Source: JAJXWB01 sp964634325 (GTDB lineage Bacteria; Pseudomonadota; Alphaproteobacteria; Rhizobiales; Beijerinckiaceae). From it: 64,000 bases of DNA. This document shows, one piece after another, positions 25,822 through 35,433 of the stretch. Where the stretch lies: assembly GCA_964634325.1 (NCBI GenBank), contig CAZWJF010000004.1, forward strand, positions 148,896-212,895. The letters are read 5' to 3'. The stretch's first letter is position 1; the number at the start of each line of letters is the position of its first letter. The position numbers were made by a program, and so were the translations under genes. A model generated the notes under the pieces. That model was given only the letters and a program-made list of their open reading frames with translations, ran no database searches and had not been told where the DNA came from.

Positions 25822-26529
25822 TTAGGCCGCTTCGCGCTTGCGGGTGGTCCGCTGCTCGATGTGTTTCTTGGCGTTGGCGACGTGAATGATGCGCTGAACG
25901 AAGACGCCGGGCGTGACGATCGCGTCGGGGTCGAGCTGGCCAGGCTCCACCAGATGCTCCACCTCGACGATCGTAACCTTGCCGGCGGTCGCCATCATCG
26001 GATTGAAGTTGCGAGCGGTCTTCCGGTAGATCAGGTTGCCTTCCGTGTCGCCCTTCCAGGCGTGGACGAGCGAAATGTCGGCGACGAGGCCCCGCTCCAT
26101 CACATATTCCTCGCCGTCGAAGGCGCGCACTTCCTTGCCTTCGGCGATCAGCGTGCCGACCCCGGTCTTGGTGAAGAAGGCCGGGATGCCGGCGCCGCCG
26201 GCGCGAATACGCTCGGCGAGCGTGCCCTGCGGGTTGAACTCGAGTTCGAGTTCGCCGGACAAATATTGCTGGGCGAACAACTTGTTCTCGCCGACGTAGG
26301 ACGAGATCATCTTCTTGATCTGCTTGGTCTCGAGCAGAAGGCCGAGCCCAACTCCGTCAACGCCGGCGTTGTTGGAGACGACCGTCAGGCCCTTGGCGCC
26401 TGATTCCTTCAGCGCTTCGATCAGCACTTCGGGAATGCCGCACAGCCCGAACCCGCCGCACATGATGGTCATGCCGTCCTTGATCAGGCCGGCGAGCGCG
26501 CTCTTGGCGTCCGAATAGACCTTCTGCAT
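25822..26529 (-). CDS. scoA: 3-oxoacid CoA-transferase subunit A
   Basis: 235 residues from the ATG at 26527-26529. MQKVYSDAKSALAGLIKDGM and the CGGFGLCGIPEVLI loop define the alpha subunit. The body shows TVVSNNAGVDGVGLGLLLET and FFTKTGVGTLIAEGKEVR, both typical. The frame extends 29 codons further upstream, but that part lacks a ribosome-binding site. The scoAB pair is used in ketone-body or polyhydroxybutyrate turnover. Confidence 0.95.
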   Translation of the reverse strand: MQKVYSDAKSALAGLIKDGMTIMCGGFGLCGIPEVLIEALKESGAKGLTVVSNNAGVDGVGLGLLLETKQIKKMISSYVGENKLFAQQYLSGELELEFNPQGTLAERIRAGGAGIPAFFTKTGVGTLIAEGKEVRAFDGEEYVMERGLVADISLVHAWKGDTEGNLIYRKTARNFNPMMATAGKVTIVEVEHLVEPGQLDPDAIVTPGVFVQRIIHVANAKKHIEQRTTRKREAA

Positions 26530-26658
26530 CCTCGTCCTCTCTTGGCAGGAGCCGTCGCCCCGCGTACGGCGGCGGCCCGATGCTCCACTTTTATAGGAGC
26601 GTGCGCGGAACGCCAATAAAATGCTGCGTCGCGAAAGCGCTGTGCCGGAAATGTCGGA

Positions 26659-29600
26659 CTATTCCGCCGGTCGGGTTGCGGCGGCTGAGGCTTCGACCGG
26701 CGCCGGCGCGTTCTTGCCGCGCGTCAGCCATTGCTCGACCCGGTCGAGGTAGTAGTAGATCACCGGCGTGATGTAGAGCGTCAGCACCTGGGAGACGGCC
26801 AGGCCGCCGACGATGGCGACGCCGAGCGGCTGGCGCAGTTCTGCGCCTTCGCCCGCGCCGAGCGCGATGGGCACCGCGCCGAGACCGGCCGCGAGCGTCG
26901 TCATGATGATCGGGCGGAAGCGGATCAGCGCGGCTTCGCGGATGGCCGTTTCGGCGTCGAGGCCGTCGCGACGGCGGACGAGCGCGAAATCGATCATCAT
27001 GATCGCGTTCTTCTTCACGATGCCGATCAGCAGGAGAATGCCGATGATGGCGACGACCGACAGGTCCATGCCGAACCAGCGCAGGAAGATCAGCGCGCCG
27101 AGACCCGCCGAGGGCAGGCCCGACAGAATGGTGATCGGGTGGATGAAGCTCTCGTAGAGCACGCCGAGCAGGATGTAGATCGTCAGGACGGCGGCCAGCA
27201 GCAGCGGTCCCTGGCCCTTCAGAGATTCCTGGAACATCTGCGCCGTGCCGGAGAAGCTGGTCGCGACCTGCGCTGGCAGCCCGATTTCGCGTTCGAGTTT
27301 CTGGATCGATTCGACCGCCTGGCCGATCGACACGTCGGGGGCGAGGTTGAAGGACAGGGTGACCGCCGGTTGCTGCGCCTGCCGGTTGATGGTCAGCGGA
27401 CCGACGCTGCGCCGGATCGTCGCGATTTGATCGAGCGGAACGAGGGCAGGCTGCGCGCCGGGCGTCGCAGCGCCGGTCGGCGACGTGCCGGCGTTGGGGT
27501 TCTGCGGGCGCACATACAGGCGCGCAAGCTGGTTCGGATCGGCCTGGAATTCGCGGCCGGCCTCGACGATCACCTGATAGTCGGTCGCTTGGGTATAGAT
27601 CGTCGACGCCTGATAGGCGCCGAAGGCGTTGTAGAGGGCGAGCCTGATCTGGTCGGCGGTGACGCCGTAGGCGGCCGCCTTCTCGCGGTCGATGTCGACG
27701 AATGATTGCGGATTTCGCACCTGCAGGTCGGTCGTCACGTCGCGCAAACCCGGCAGCAGCGCCATGCGATCCATCATCCTGTCAGCGCTCGCGTAGAGCG
27801 ACTCGAGATCAGGCGATTGCAGCGTGTACTGATAGTTGGAACGCGTGATGCGACCTGCGTTGAGATTGAAATTCTGGACCGGCACGAACGAAATCGTCAT
27901 GCCCGGCACCGAGCGCGTCGCCTGCCGCAAGCGGGCGATGATCTTCATCTGGTCGCCGCGTTCGGCCTTGCTCTTCAAGGCGACGAACATGCGGCCCTGA
28001 TTGACGATCCCGCCAAAGCCGACCGCCGAAGCGAGGTATTGCACGCCGGGGTCCGCCAGAACGGTGCGGATCATCCGCAATTGCAGTTCCGACATCGCCT
28101 CGATCGAGACGTCGGGCGCGGCTTCCGTGGAGCCGACGATGAAGCCCGTATCTTCCGTCGGGAAGAAGCCCTTCGGGACCGTGACGTACATATAGCCGCT
28201 GGCGACGAAGGTGGCGATCGTCACCATCAGCGTCGTGAATTTCCAGCGCAGCACCACGTCGAGCGTGTAGCGGTAGACGGCGAGCGACCCGTCGATGATC
28301 GCGTCGATTGCGCGCGTGAAGCGTCCAGGCTTCTTGTGGTGGTCCATGGGCGACAGGATGCGCGCGCACAGCATGGGCGTCAGCGTCAGAGAGACGAAGC
28401 CCGAGACCAGAATGGCGACCGAAATGGTGACGGCGAATTCGCGAAAGACGCGTCCGACCACGCCGCCCATGAACAATACGGGAATGAACACGGCGACGAG
28501 CGAGAAGGTGATCGATAGAATCGTGAAGCCGATCTCTCGCGCGCCCTTGAGGGCGGCCTCGAAGGGCTTCATCCCCTCCTCGATGTGGCGCACGATGTTC
28601 TCGAGCATCACGATCGCGTCGTCGACGACGAATCCGACAGACAGCGTGATCGCGAGCAGCGAAATATTGTCGATCGAATAGCCGAACAGATACATGAAGG
28701 CGAAGGTGCCGATCAGCGACACCGGCAGGGCGAGCGAAGGGATCAGCGTCGCCGACAAGGTCTTCAGGAACAAGAAGATGACGAGAATGACGAGGACGAT
28801 GGCGATGCCCAGCGTCTCCTTCACGTCGCGAACGGAATCGCGGATCGATTTCGACCGGTCGTTGATGACCTCGATTCTGACCGAAGCCGGCAACTGCGAC
28901 TGATACGACGGCAGACGCTCCTTCACCTGATCGACGACATCGACGGTGTTGGCGTCGGACTGTCGATAGACGGCCAGAATGATCGCGCGCTCGTCGCGGA
29001 ACCACGCCGCGACCTGATCGTTGTCGACGCTGTTCTTGACGGCGCCGATCTCGTCGAGGCGGACGGGGGCGCCGTTGCGCCATGCGACGACCAGCGACCT
29101 GTAGGCGTCGGCCTTGTCCATCTGCCCGGTCGCCTCGATCGTGACGTTCTGACGGCGTCCGAGCTGCACGCCGACCGGCGCGCTGGAATTGGCCGCAGCG
29201 ACCTGTTTGGCGACTTCGTCGATCGTCAGATTGCGCGCCGCGGCTTTCTCCGGATCGACCTGCACGCGCACGGCGAATTTCTGCTGGCCGAAGATCAGGA
29301 CCTGCGCGACGCCGGGAATCTGGGAGATCTGCTGCGCGAAATTCTGCTCCGCATAATCGTTCGTCACGTAGAGCGGGAGCTCGGACGACCGCAGCGCGAT
29401 GAACATGACGGCGATGTCCGCAGGGTTCACCTTCTTGAAGGTCGGCGGACCGGGCAGGGTCGTGGGAAGCTTGCGCAGAGACGCAGTGATCGCGGCCTGC
29501 ACGTCGAGCGCGGCGCCGTCGATGTTGCGATCGAGGTCGAACTGCAGAACGATTGACGAGGTGCCGCGGCCCGACTGCGACGTCATGGTCGTGATCGCCG

Positions 29601-29823
29601 GGATTGTAGCGAACTGACGCTCGAGCGGCGCTGTGACGGAGGCCGCCATCGTGTCCGGGCTGGCGCCGGGCAGGGCGGTCGTCACGGCGATGGTCGGGAA
29701 GTCGACGCGCGGCAGAGCCGCGACAGGAAGCTGGCGATATCCGAACAATCCGAAGATCACGAACGACATCATCAGCAACGTCGTCATGACCGGTCGACGG
29801 ATGCACAGTTCCGAGAGCGACAT
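26659..29823 (-). CDS. RND efflux transporter (MdtB/MdtC/MuxB type)
   Basis: 1054 residues from the ATG at 29821-29823. The N-terminus MSLSELCIRRPVMTTLLMMS is the RND start, followed by porter domains and the transmembrane-4 pair of aspartates in VGFVVDDAIVMLENI, needed for proton relay. GFFPTEDTGFIVGSTEAAP and the closing GIVKKNAIMMIDFAL match the MdtB/MdtC/MuxBC branch rather than AcrB. Only one RND subunit is present, so it would act as a homotrimer. Its start overlaps the stop of the membrane-fusion gene (TGATG). Confidence 0.96.
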   Translation of the reverse strand: MSLSELCIRRPVMTTLLMMSFVIFGLFGYRQLPVAALPRVDFPTIAVTTALPGASPDTMAASVTAPLERQFATIPAITTMTSQSGRGTSSIVLQFDLDRNIDGAALDVQAAITASLRKLPTTLPGPPTFKKVNPADIAVMFIALRSSELPLYVTNDYAEQNFAQQISQIPGVAQVLIFGQQKFAVRVQVDPEKAAARNLTIDEVAKQVAAANSSAPVGVQLGRRQNVTIEATGQMDKADAYRSLVVAWRNGAPVRLDEIGAVKNSVDNDQVAAWFRDERAIILAVYRQSDANTVDVVDQVKERLPSYQSQLPASVRIEVINDRSKSIRDSVRDVKETLGIAIVLVILVIFLFLKTLSATLIPSLALPVSLIGTFAFMYLFGYSIDNISLLAITLSVGFVVDDAIVMLENIVRHIEEGMKPFEAALKGAREIGFTILSITFSLVAVFIPVLFMGGVVGRVFREFAVTISVAILVSGFVSLTLTPMLCARILSPMDHHKKPGRFTRAIDAIIDGSLAVYRYTLDVVLRWKFTTLMVTIATFVASGYMYVTVPKGFFPTEDTGFIVGSTEAAPDVSIEAMSELQLRMIRTVLADPGVQYLASAVGFGGIVNQGRMFVALKSKAERGDQMKIIARLRQATRSVPGMTISFVPVQNFNLNAGRITRSNYQYTLQSPDLESLYASADRMMDRMALLPGLRDVTTDLQVRNPQSFVDIDREKAAAYGVTADQIRLALYNAFGAYQASTIYTQATDYQVIVEAGREFQADPNQLARLYVRPQNPNAGTSPTGAATPGAQPALVPLDQIATIRRSVGPLTINRQAQQPAVTLSFNLAPDVSIGQAVESIQKLEREIGLPAQVATSFSGTAQMFQESLKGQGPLLLAAVLTIYILLGVLYESFIHPITILSGLPSAGLGALIFLRWFGMDLSVVAIIGILLLIGIVKKNAIMMIDFALVRRRDGLDAETAIREAALIRFRPIIMTTLAAGLGAVPIALGAGEGAELRQPLGVAIVGGLAVSQVLTLYITPVIYYYLDRVEQWLTRGKNAPAPVEASAAATRPAE

Positions 29824-30941
29824 CAGGAAGCGTCCGCCTTGGGGTCGGGTTTGCGTACGACGATCTTGGCACCATCGGTCAGAAGGTTGGCGCCGCCGAC
29901 GGCGACCGTCTCTCCCGGTCTCACGCCTTCCGCGATCGACATGCGCCCGTCCTGCTCGCGTCCGACGACGATCGTGCGCAGCTTGACCTGTTCGCCATCG
30001 ACGACGAACACGTAACTGCCCTTCTGGCCGATCTGCACGGCCTCGCGCGGCACGGTGACGAGATCGCGATCCGTGCGCAGGGTCACCTGGAGATCGCATA
30101 ATTGCCCGGGCCACAAAGCCTGGTCGGCGTTGGCGAATTCGGCGCGGGCGACCAACATGCCGGTCGACGGGTCGATGGCGTTGTCGAGCACGGCGACCTT
30201 GCCGTCGATCCAGCGCTTCAACCCTTGCGGTCTGGCGCGCACTTCCGCGCCGCGGGCTGCCATGGCGTCGCGCAGGTCCGGCAGGTAGCGCTGCGGCACC
30301 GACATCGTGACGTAGATGGGCGCGATCTGGTTGATCGTCACCAGAACGCCGGTCGCGGTGTTGTCGCCGGCGCGCACGATGTTGCCGGCCTTCATGGCGA
30401 AGGTGCCGACCTTGCCGGTGATCGGCGCGGTCAGCGTGTAATAGGACAATTGCACCTTGAGGTTCTCGATGGCGGCCTTGTCGCCGGCGATCGCCGCTTT
30501 GGTGGCGAGCGTCGCGGTCTGGGCGTTGTCGAGATTGAGTTGCGGCGTGGCCTTCTTTGCGACCAGTTCGGTATAGCGCGCGACATCGCGCAAGTTCTGT
30601 TCGAGCTGAGCCTCGTCGCGCGCGAGCTGCGCCTGCGCCTGCTTGAGTTGCGCTTCGACCTGTCGGGAATCGAGTTTGACGAGCAGGTCGCCCGCTTTGA
30701 CCGTCGCGCCGTCCGCGACGGCGACCGACTCGATCTGCGCGTCGACCCGGCTGCGCAATTGCACGCTGGCGATCGGTTGCACAGAGCCGATCGCGTCGAT
30801 GCGATAGGGCAGGTCGCTCGACTGCGCCTGCGCGGTCGTTACGCTGACCGCAGGCCGCGCCATCGGACCCGACTGCGCGGCCGCAGGCGTTGCGTGCAGC
30901 GCCATTGCGACGAGAAATACCGTGACCTGGAACCGTGGCAT
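29823..30941 (-). CDS. RND efflux periplasmic adaptor (membrane fusion protein)
   Basis: 372 residues with a signal peptide (MPRFQVTVFLVAMALHATPA). The lipoyl half-motifs are SVQLRSRVDAQIESVAVADG and LLVKLDSRQVEAQL, separated by a coiled-coil hairpin of about 70 residues, then TLTAPITGKVGTFAMKAGN. The beta-barrel and membrane-proximal domain follow. It is MdtA-like and links the RND pump to an outer-membrane channel, which is not encoded nearby. Confidence 0.95.
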   Translation of the reverse strand: MPRFQVTVFLVAMALHATPAAAQSGPMARPAVSVTTAQAQSSDLPYRIDAIGSVQPIASVQLRSRVDAQIESVAVADGATVKAGDLLVKLDSRQVEAQLKQAQAQLARDEAQLEQNLRDVARYTELVAKKATPQLNLDNAQTATLATKAAIAGDKAAIENLKVQLSYYTLTAPITGKVGTFAMKAGNIVRAGDNTATGVLVTINQIAPIYVTMSVPQRYLPDLRDAMAARGAEVRARPQGLKRWIDGKVAVLDNAIDPSTGMLVARAEFANADQALWPGQLCDLQVTLRTDRDLVTVPREAVQIGQKGSYVFVVDGEQVKLRTIVVGREQDGRMSIAEGVRPGETVAVGGANLLTDGAKIVVRKPDPKADAS

Positions 30942-31001
30942 GGAGCCTCTCGCGCTCGGCGGGAGGCTTTTCTTTACAACGTCACGCCCGAGCTTGGCTA
31001 T

Positions 31002-31436
31002 CTAGTTCGCGTGAGCCTCGGCGGCGGGCGACTCGTTCGCGGCGTCTTCCGGATCCAGCAACGGCGGCGCAGCAACGCCCTGACGCCAGGCTGCGACCGA
31101 AGCGGCCGCTGCGGTCAGCCAAGCCAGAATGGCGAGCGTGCCGCCGGTCGGCGCGGCCATCGGAAACAGATGCTGGCCATAGAAGGTGAACACCGTCAGG
31201 TCGCCAGAGAACAGCGCTATCCCGAACAGCATCATGCCCGCGGCGAAGCCGTACAGCCATTGGGACGCGGAACCCCGGCCCAGCGCCAGCAGGCCGACAG
31301 CGGCCGCCGAATGGATCATCAGCATCTGGGCGACCGTCGACATGATGGGGTTGGATGTGACATGCGCCGAGGCGGCCGCGGCTGCGACCCCGAGCGCGCC
31401 CATCAGGGCGGCGACAGCGGCTGTAACGTAAAGCAT
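31002..31436 (-). CDS. DUF423 membrane protein
   Basis: 144 residues with four hydrophobic segments. The pattern ALMGALGVAAAAASAHV, MLMIHSAAAVGLLALG, MMLFGIALFSGDL and FPMAAPTGGTLAILAWL follows DUF423 (YgdD/TMEM256 family): the small-residue first helix, the HSAA histidine, the LFSGDL turn and the PxGG turn. The hydrophilic C-terminal tail of about 25 residues is variable in this family. Function unknown, inner membrane. Confidence 0.85.
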   Translation of the reverse strand: MLYVTAAVAALMGALGVAAAAASAHVTSNPIMSTVAQMLMIHSAAAVGLLALGRGSASQWLYGFAAGMMLFGIALFSGDLTVFTFYGQHLFPMAAPTGGTLAILAWLTAAAASVAAWRQGVAAPPLLDPEDAANESPAAEAHAN

Positions 31437-31518
31437 AGAAATCGACTCCCGGACCGGATCGGCGTTTGACGTTTGTCAAAATCGCACGGCTGGTCCGCGA
31501 TTTCCACTGCCCGGAGGC

Positions 31519-32775
31519 TTATTCCGCCGGCGTCGGCCGCGGCTTTTCGCTGCGGCCCCGCGCCCAGCGCGCCGCCATGATGTGCCAGTCCGGCAACATG
31601 AAGGTCCGTTCGACGAGAACGTAGAAGACCAACCCTGCGGCGACGATGGCGGCGTACTCCAGAATCATGAACGGAAAGATCGCCGCCAGCGGCATGGACG
31701 GAGCCAGCTTCGCTGCAATCGTGGACATGATCTGCGTCGTCTGCATGTGGACGAGATAGATGGAATAGCAGGCGCCGCCGATCAGGCTGATCCATGGGCG
31801 GGTGCAGAACCACGAGAAACCGGACTGCGGCGCCCAGGCGGCGAAGAACATGGCGATCAGCGTCGCGTAGACCGCAGCGCGGGTCGCAAGCCCGAGTATG
31901 AGATCGTCCGGCGCGTTGGGGATCGCGAGGTAACCCAGAAGCCCGCCCCATCCGATGGCGGTCGCAACGCCGCGCGGCAAGCTCGACGCTTTCGCTTCGA
32001 GCCACGGCCGCGCGTCGGCGAGCAGCAGGCCGAGCCAGAAGAACGCGAAGAAGCGCAGGATGCTCTTGTCGACGAAGACGGGACCGATCTTCGGGCCCAT
32101 CTCCAGCGACAGGATCGCGGCCGCCGTCAGCGTCGCGCCAGCGACGAAAATGCGTAGCGCCGCGCCTTTCAGCCTGAACCACAGCCAAAACAATAGAGGC
32201 GCCAGGATGTAGAACTGCACCTCGACCTCGAGCGACCAGCCCGGCGGAAACAGACGCGGATACGCGCCCCAGATGAGCCCGTGCAGATAGGCCATGCTGC
32301 CGAGCAGGCTGAGATTGAGCGAGCGCGGTTCGGCGTCGAAGTGGTTTGCGCCTTCCGGCGCATAGCCGGTGGCGGTCAGCGCGAGCCAGGTGCAGATCAG
32401 AAGCAGGATGTAGGGCGGTTCGATCCGCAGCATGCGCCGCCAGTAGTACGACTTGAGAAAAGCGCCGCTGAGCGGCGAACGGCCTGACTTGCGCGCCTGC
32501 GTCGCGATGATGAAGCCGCTGATCGTAAAGAACAGGAAGACGCCGAGGCCGGCGCGCTGAAACAGGTCGGCGACGAGATTGTCGCGCGCGGCCTCGCGCG
32601 CCGCGGGAAAAAAGCGCACCGCACGCTCGGCGACGTGCCCGACAACGACGATGGCGATGGCGAGAAAGCGCAGGCCGTCGATCTCGGGCCGATAGGCGCC
32701 GCCGGACATGCGCCGCCGGAACCGCGCGGGAAAGTCGGCAATCGCCTGCCAGTGACTCCTTTGCGTGGACATCAT
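31519..32775 (-). CDS. Acyltransferase-3 family membrane protein (OafA/ExoZ-like)
   Basis: About 418 residues from the ATG pair at 32770-32775, with GGAGCGAG just upstream. About ten membrane segments. The acyltransferase-3 motifs are present: EIDGLRFLAIAIVVVGH with the catalytic-type histidine, FLFFTISGFIIATQARKSG, WRRMLRIEPPYILLL and PPGWSLEVEVQFYILAPLLF. Such enzymes O-acylate (usually acetylate) sugars of surface polysaccharides. The exopolysaccharide genes next door suggest that role here. Confidence 0.9.
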   Translation of the reverse strand: MMSTQRSHWQAIADFPARFRRRMSGGAYRPEIDGLRFLAIAIVVVGHVAERAVRFFPAAREAARDNLVADLFQRAGLGVFLFFTISGFIIATQARKSGRSPLSGAFLKSYYWRRMLRIEPPYILLLICTWLALTATGYAPEGANHFDAEPRSLNLSLLGSMAYLHGLIWGAYPRLFPPGWSLEVEVQFYILAPLLFWLWFRLKGAALRIFVAGATLTAAAILSLEMGPKIGPVFVDKSILRFFAFFWLGLLLADARPWLEAKASSLPRGVATAIGWGGLLGYLAIPNAPDDLILGLATRAAVYATLIAMFFAAWAPQSGFSWFCTRPWISLIGGACYSIYLVHMQTTQIMSTIAAKLAPSMPLAAIFPFMILEYAAIVAAGLVFYVLVERTFMLPDWHIMAARWARGRSEKPRPTPAE

Positions 32776-32969
32776 CTCGCTCCAGGCGTCGACGCCGACG
32801 CCTCCGCGCGCACTATGAGCAGAGCCGGTTATTTCGAAGCTAACGCGGGCGGGTGAAGGCGAAGCGGCACGCGCCGTTACCGGAATCTTAACCGCGATTG
32901 CGTTTGATCGGCCAGCGGCGCGTCGCATTGCGGCCGGCCGGCTCAGGTCTTGCATCCCGGGAAGTGCGG

Positions 32970-34244
32970 ATGAGTTACGCGGCGACGCCAGTCTATCGGT
33001 CCTATGCGCCGACCGAGAAAATGCTGCGCGGCGTTCTCGGACTGATGCTCGCGTTGAGCTGCGTGTCCTTTATCGAGCCGTCGCCATACGAATTCTTTTT
33101 CTTTCTGCTGATCCCGGTTTCGCTGCTCAACGGCCTCGTCGTGACGCGCACGACGATGACGCTGTTCTTCCTGCTGTTCACCATCGTCGTCGCGCAGTTC
33201 TTCGCGCTCATTCCCTACCTGCAGTATCGCGTGGTCGGCGACGGTCTGACGCCGGCGCTCTACACGATCTACACCGTCTATCTGTACGCCAGCGCCGTCC
33301 TGTTCGCGTTGATTTTCTCGCAGGAGACCAGCGCGCGCGTCTCGCTCGCGCTGCGGACCTACGCGTTCAGCTGCGTGTTCGCGGGCGCGTGGGGCATCCT
33401 GTCCTTCATCAACTTCATGGGCATCGGCGCGCGCGAGCCGATCGACGGCCGTATCGCCGGCCCGTTCAAGGATCCGAACGTGCTCGGCTCCTATTGCATC
33501 ATGGGCGTGTTGTTCCTGGTGCAGTCGATCCTGCTGCACCGGCGCTATACGTTCATCAAGATGGTCGGCGCGAGCATCGCCTTCGTCGGCGGCGTCTTCT
33601 TCTCCATGTCGCGCGGCTCGCTCGGCGCCATGGCCTTCGGCCTGATCTTCCTGCTGGCGACGACATGGTTCACCTCGGACCGCCCGATCCGCCGTCGAAT
33701 CGTCGCGGGGCTTAGCGGCATATTTCTGTTTGCGGCCGTCGGCGCCGCGGTCATCGCGACAAGTACGGACATGGTCGCGAACATCGGTCAGCGCGCACAG
33801 TTGACGCAGGAATACGACGGCGGCGTCACCGGGCGTTTCGGCAATCAGAAGCGCTCTATCCCGATGCTGATCGAGCGCCCGTTCGGCTTCGGGCCGTTCC
33901 GCTTTCCTGTCTACTTCAGCCTTCAGCCGCACAATTCCTACATCGGCGCATTCTCGGACGCGGGCTGGATCGGCGGCCTCGCGTTCTTCATCACGGTGCT
34001 GAGCACGACGTTCCTCGGCTTGCGCCTCGCCTTCACGCGTTCGCCGTTCCAACGGATGGCGCAGGTCGTGACGCCGGCCGCCATGGGGTTTTTCCTGCAA
34101 GCGCTGCAGATCGATATCGACCACTGGCGCTTCGTGTTTCTGATGATCGGCGCGATCTGGGGCATGGAATCGGCGCGCCGCGCTCTGCTCGCCTCGGGCC
34201 ATATGACCGATTGGAAGGCGCGCTCTATTTCCCGTTCGGCTTGA
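32970..34244 (+). CDS. O-antigen ligase / polysaccharide polymerase family protein
   Basis: 424 residues from the ATG at 32970, with about ten hydrophobic segments. The conserved loop regions are AGPFKDPNVLGSYCIMGVLF, SMSRGSLGAMAFGLIF and, after the large periplasmic loop, FSLQPHNSYIGAFSDAGWIG. The HNSY-type histidine and the arginine loop are Wzy/WaaL hallmarks. It most likely polymerises the lipid-linked repeat unit of the exopolysaccharide made by this locus. A ligase role cannot be ruled out. The last 20 bases overlap the convergent gene. Confidence 0.88.
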   Translation: MSYAATPVYRSYAPTEKMLRGVLGLMLALSCVSFIEPSPYEFFFFLLIPVSLLNGLVVTRTTMTLFFLLFTIVVAQFFALIPYLQYRVVGDGLTPALYTIYTVYLYASAVLFALIFSQETSARVSLALRTYAFSCVFAGAWGILSFINFMGIGAREPIDGRIAGPFKDPNVLGSYCIMGVLFLVQSILLHRRYTFIKMVGASIAFVGGVFFSMSRGSLGAMAFGLIFLLATTWFTSDRPIRRRIVAGLSGIFLFAAVGAAVIATSTDMVANIGQRAQLTQEYDGGVTGRFGNQKRSIPMLIERPFGFGPFRFPVYFSLQPHNSYIGAFSDAGWIGGLAFFITVLSTTFLGLRLAFTRSPFQRMAQVVTPAAMGFFLQALQIDIDHWRFVFLMIGAIWGMESARRALLASGHMTDWKARSISRSA

Positions 34245-35433
34245 TGGACACGCGCTGGCGCATCAGGATGCGTTGCCCTGCGGGATTGCATCCGACGTTC
34301 TTGATGCGTGCGTAATAGAGCCAGGCTTCGTCGCCGACATTGTCGAAGTTGCGACCTTCCGCCTTGTCGTCGAGCAGGGACGGATAGGTGTTGATCCATC
34401 CGTCGCTGTTTGCGCCGTTGTCGCCGCATGGCGCATGCGAGATCGCGGTCGCCACGAGAAGCGTCGGCGCCGACCAATGCAGCAGATCCTTCGACGTCGC
34501 GTAGTAGAAGCCGGTCGTCGCGAATTTTCCGGGAACGCGCGGCGCCTCCCAGAGCGCAAGAAATTGTCCGCTCGGGCGGTGGCGCACGACCGCGCCGACC
34601 GGGAAGCCGAAAGGTTCGACCGGCGCGCAGGCGGCCTGCTGTCGCCCGGTGGAGCTGGTGTACGGATCGCTCCAGCGCACGTCGAAGGCATGGCCGTCCC
34701 AGCCGCGCCAACCCGCCGAATCCAGCGGATTCGCATTGCGGATGAGGCACGCGCCGGGTTTCTGTCCGGTCCAGCCCGTCGTCGACGTGAAGGCGTAGAC
34801 GTAGCCGTCCTTGAAGAACATGTTCGAGGGATTGAAGAAGCCGCGGTGCCGTCCCTGTTCGACGTCTTGTGTGAAAGGCGTCGCTGCGACGACCAGCGGC
34901 GCGGAAGGCGTGAACGATTTGCCGCCATCCTCGGATCGGAACGACAGGATCGCGTTCCACCAGCACCCCAGGGGATCGGCGACCTTGCATCGGCCGGGAT
35001 GAATGTCGGCGTGATATTCGTCGTGGATCAGCGCCGCGACATGCAGGCCGTCGTTGGTCCACGTCGAGGTTATGTAACGACGGCCGTCGTATTTTGCCGG
35101 GTCGGCGTCTTCGTGCGATCCGAGCGCGAGACGACAGTCGATCTTCAGGCGGCCGAGGTCCGGGCCGCGCAGCGCGCGCGCCTCGAACTGCAGCGCGAAC
35201 ATCGCGATCGATCCGTCGGCAGCGCGGAAGGCGCGTGCGTTGACGTCTGGTAGGTCGGCCTCCGCGCATCGATCCGTGACAATATCGAACATCTTCTCGG
35301 CGCGGCCGTGAACAGCGAGCGCGAACGATGGTCGACCCTCGGCGAAAGCCTGCGTCTGGCAGCACAGAATCGTCAGGCCGCATAAGACGGCCCGCGCGGC
35401 CTCAATAGGCGTTTTCGGTCTTGAACAGGGCAA
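34225..35433 (-). CDS. Exported beta-propeller protein, glycosyl hydrolase-like
   Basis: 402 residues from a TTG at 35431-35433. A signal peptide runs to about residue 31 (CCQTQAFAEG). Repeated strand-turn units with Asp-Gly and Trp, such as SFRSEDGGKSF, NPSNMFFKDGYVYAF, and DLLHWSAPTLLV, resemble five-bladed hydrolase or sialidase-type propellers (the SxDGGxxF element is an Asp-box). Many Cys suggest disulfides. It overlaps the start of the sugar-transferase gene by 32 bases on the same strand. It may trim the exopolysaccharide, but no catalytic residues are identified. Confidence 0.65.
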   Translation of the reverse strand: MPCSRPKTPIEAARAVLCGLTILCCQTQAFAEGRPSFALAVHGRAEKMFDIVTDRCAEADLPDVNARAFRAADGSIAMFALQFEARALRGPDLGRLKIDCRLALGSHEDADPAKYDGRRYITSTWTNDGLHVAALIHDEYHADIHPGRCKVADPLGCWWNAILSFRSEDGGKSFTPSAPLVVAATPFTQDVEQGRHRGFFNPSNMFFKDGYVYAFTSTTGWTGQKPGACLIRNANPLDSAGWRGWDGHAFDVRWSDPYTSSTGRQQAACAPVEPFGFPVGAVVRHRPSGQFLALWEAPRVPGKFATTGFYYATSKDLLHWSAPTLLVATAISHAPCGDNGANSDGWINTYPSLLDDKAEGRNFDNVGDEAWLYYARIKNVGCNPAGQRILMRQRVSIKPNGK

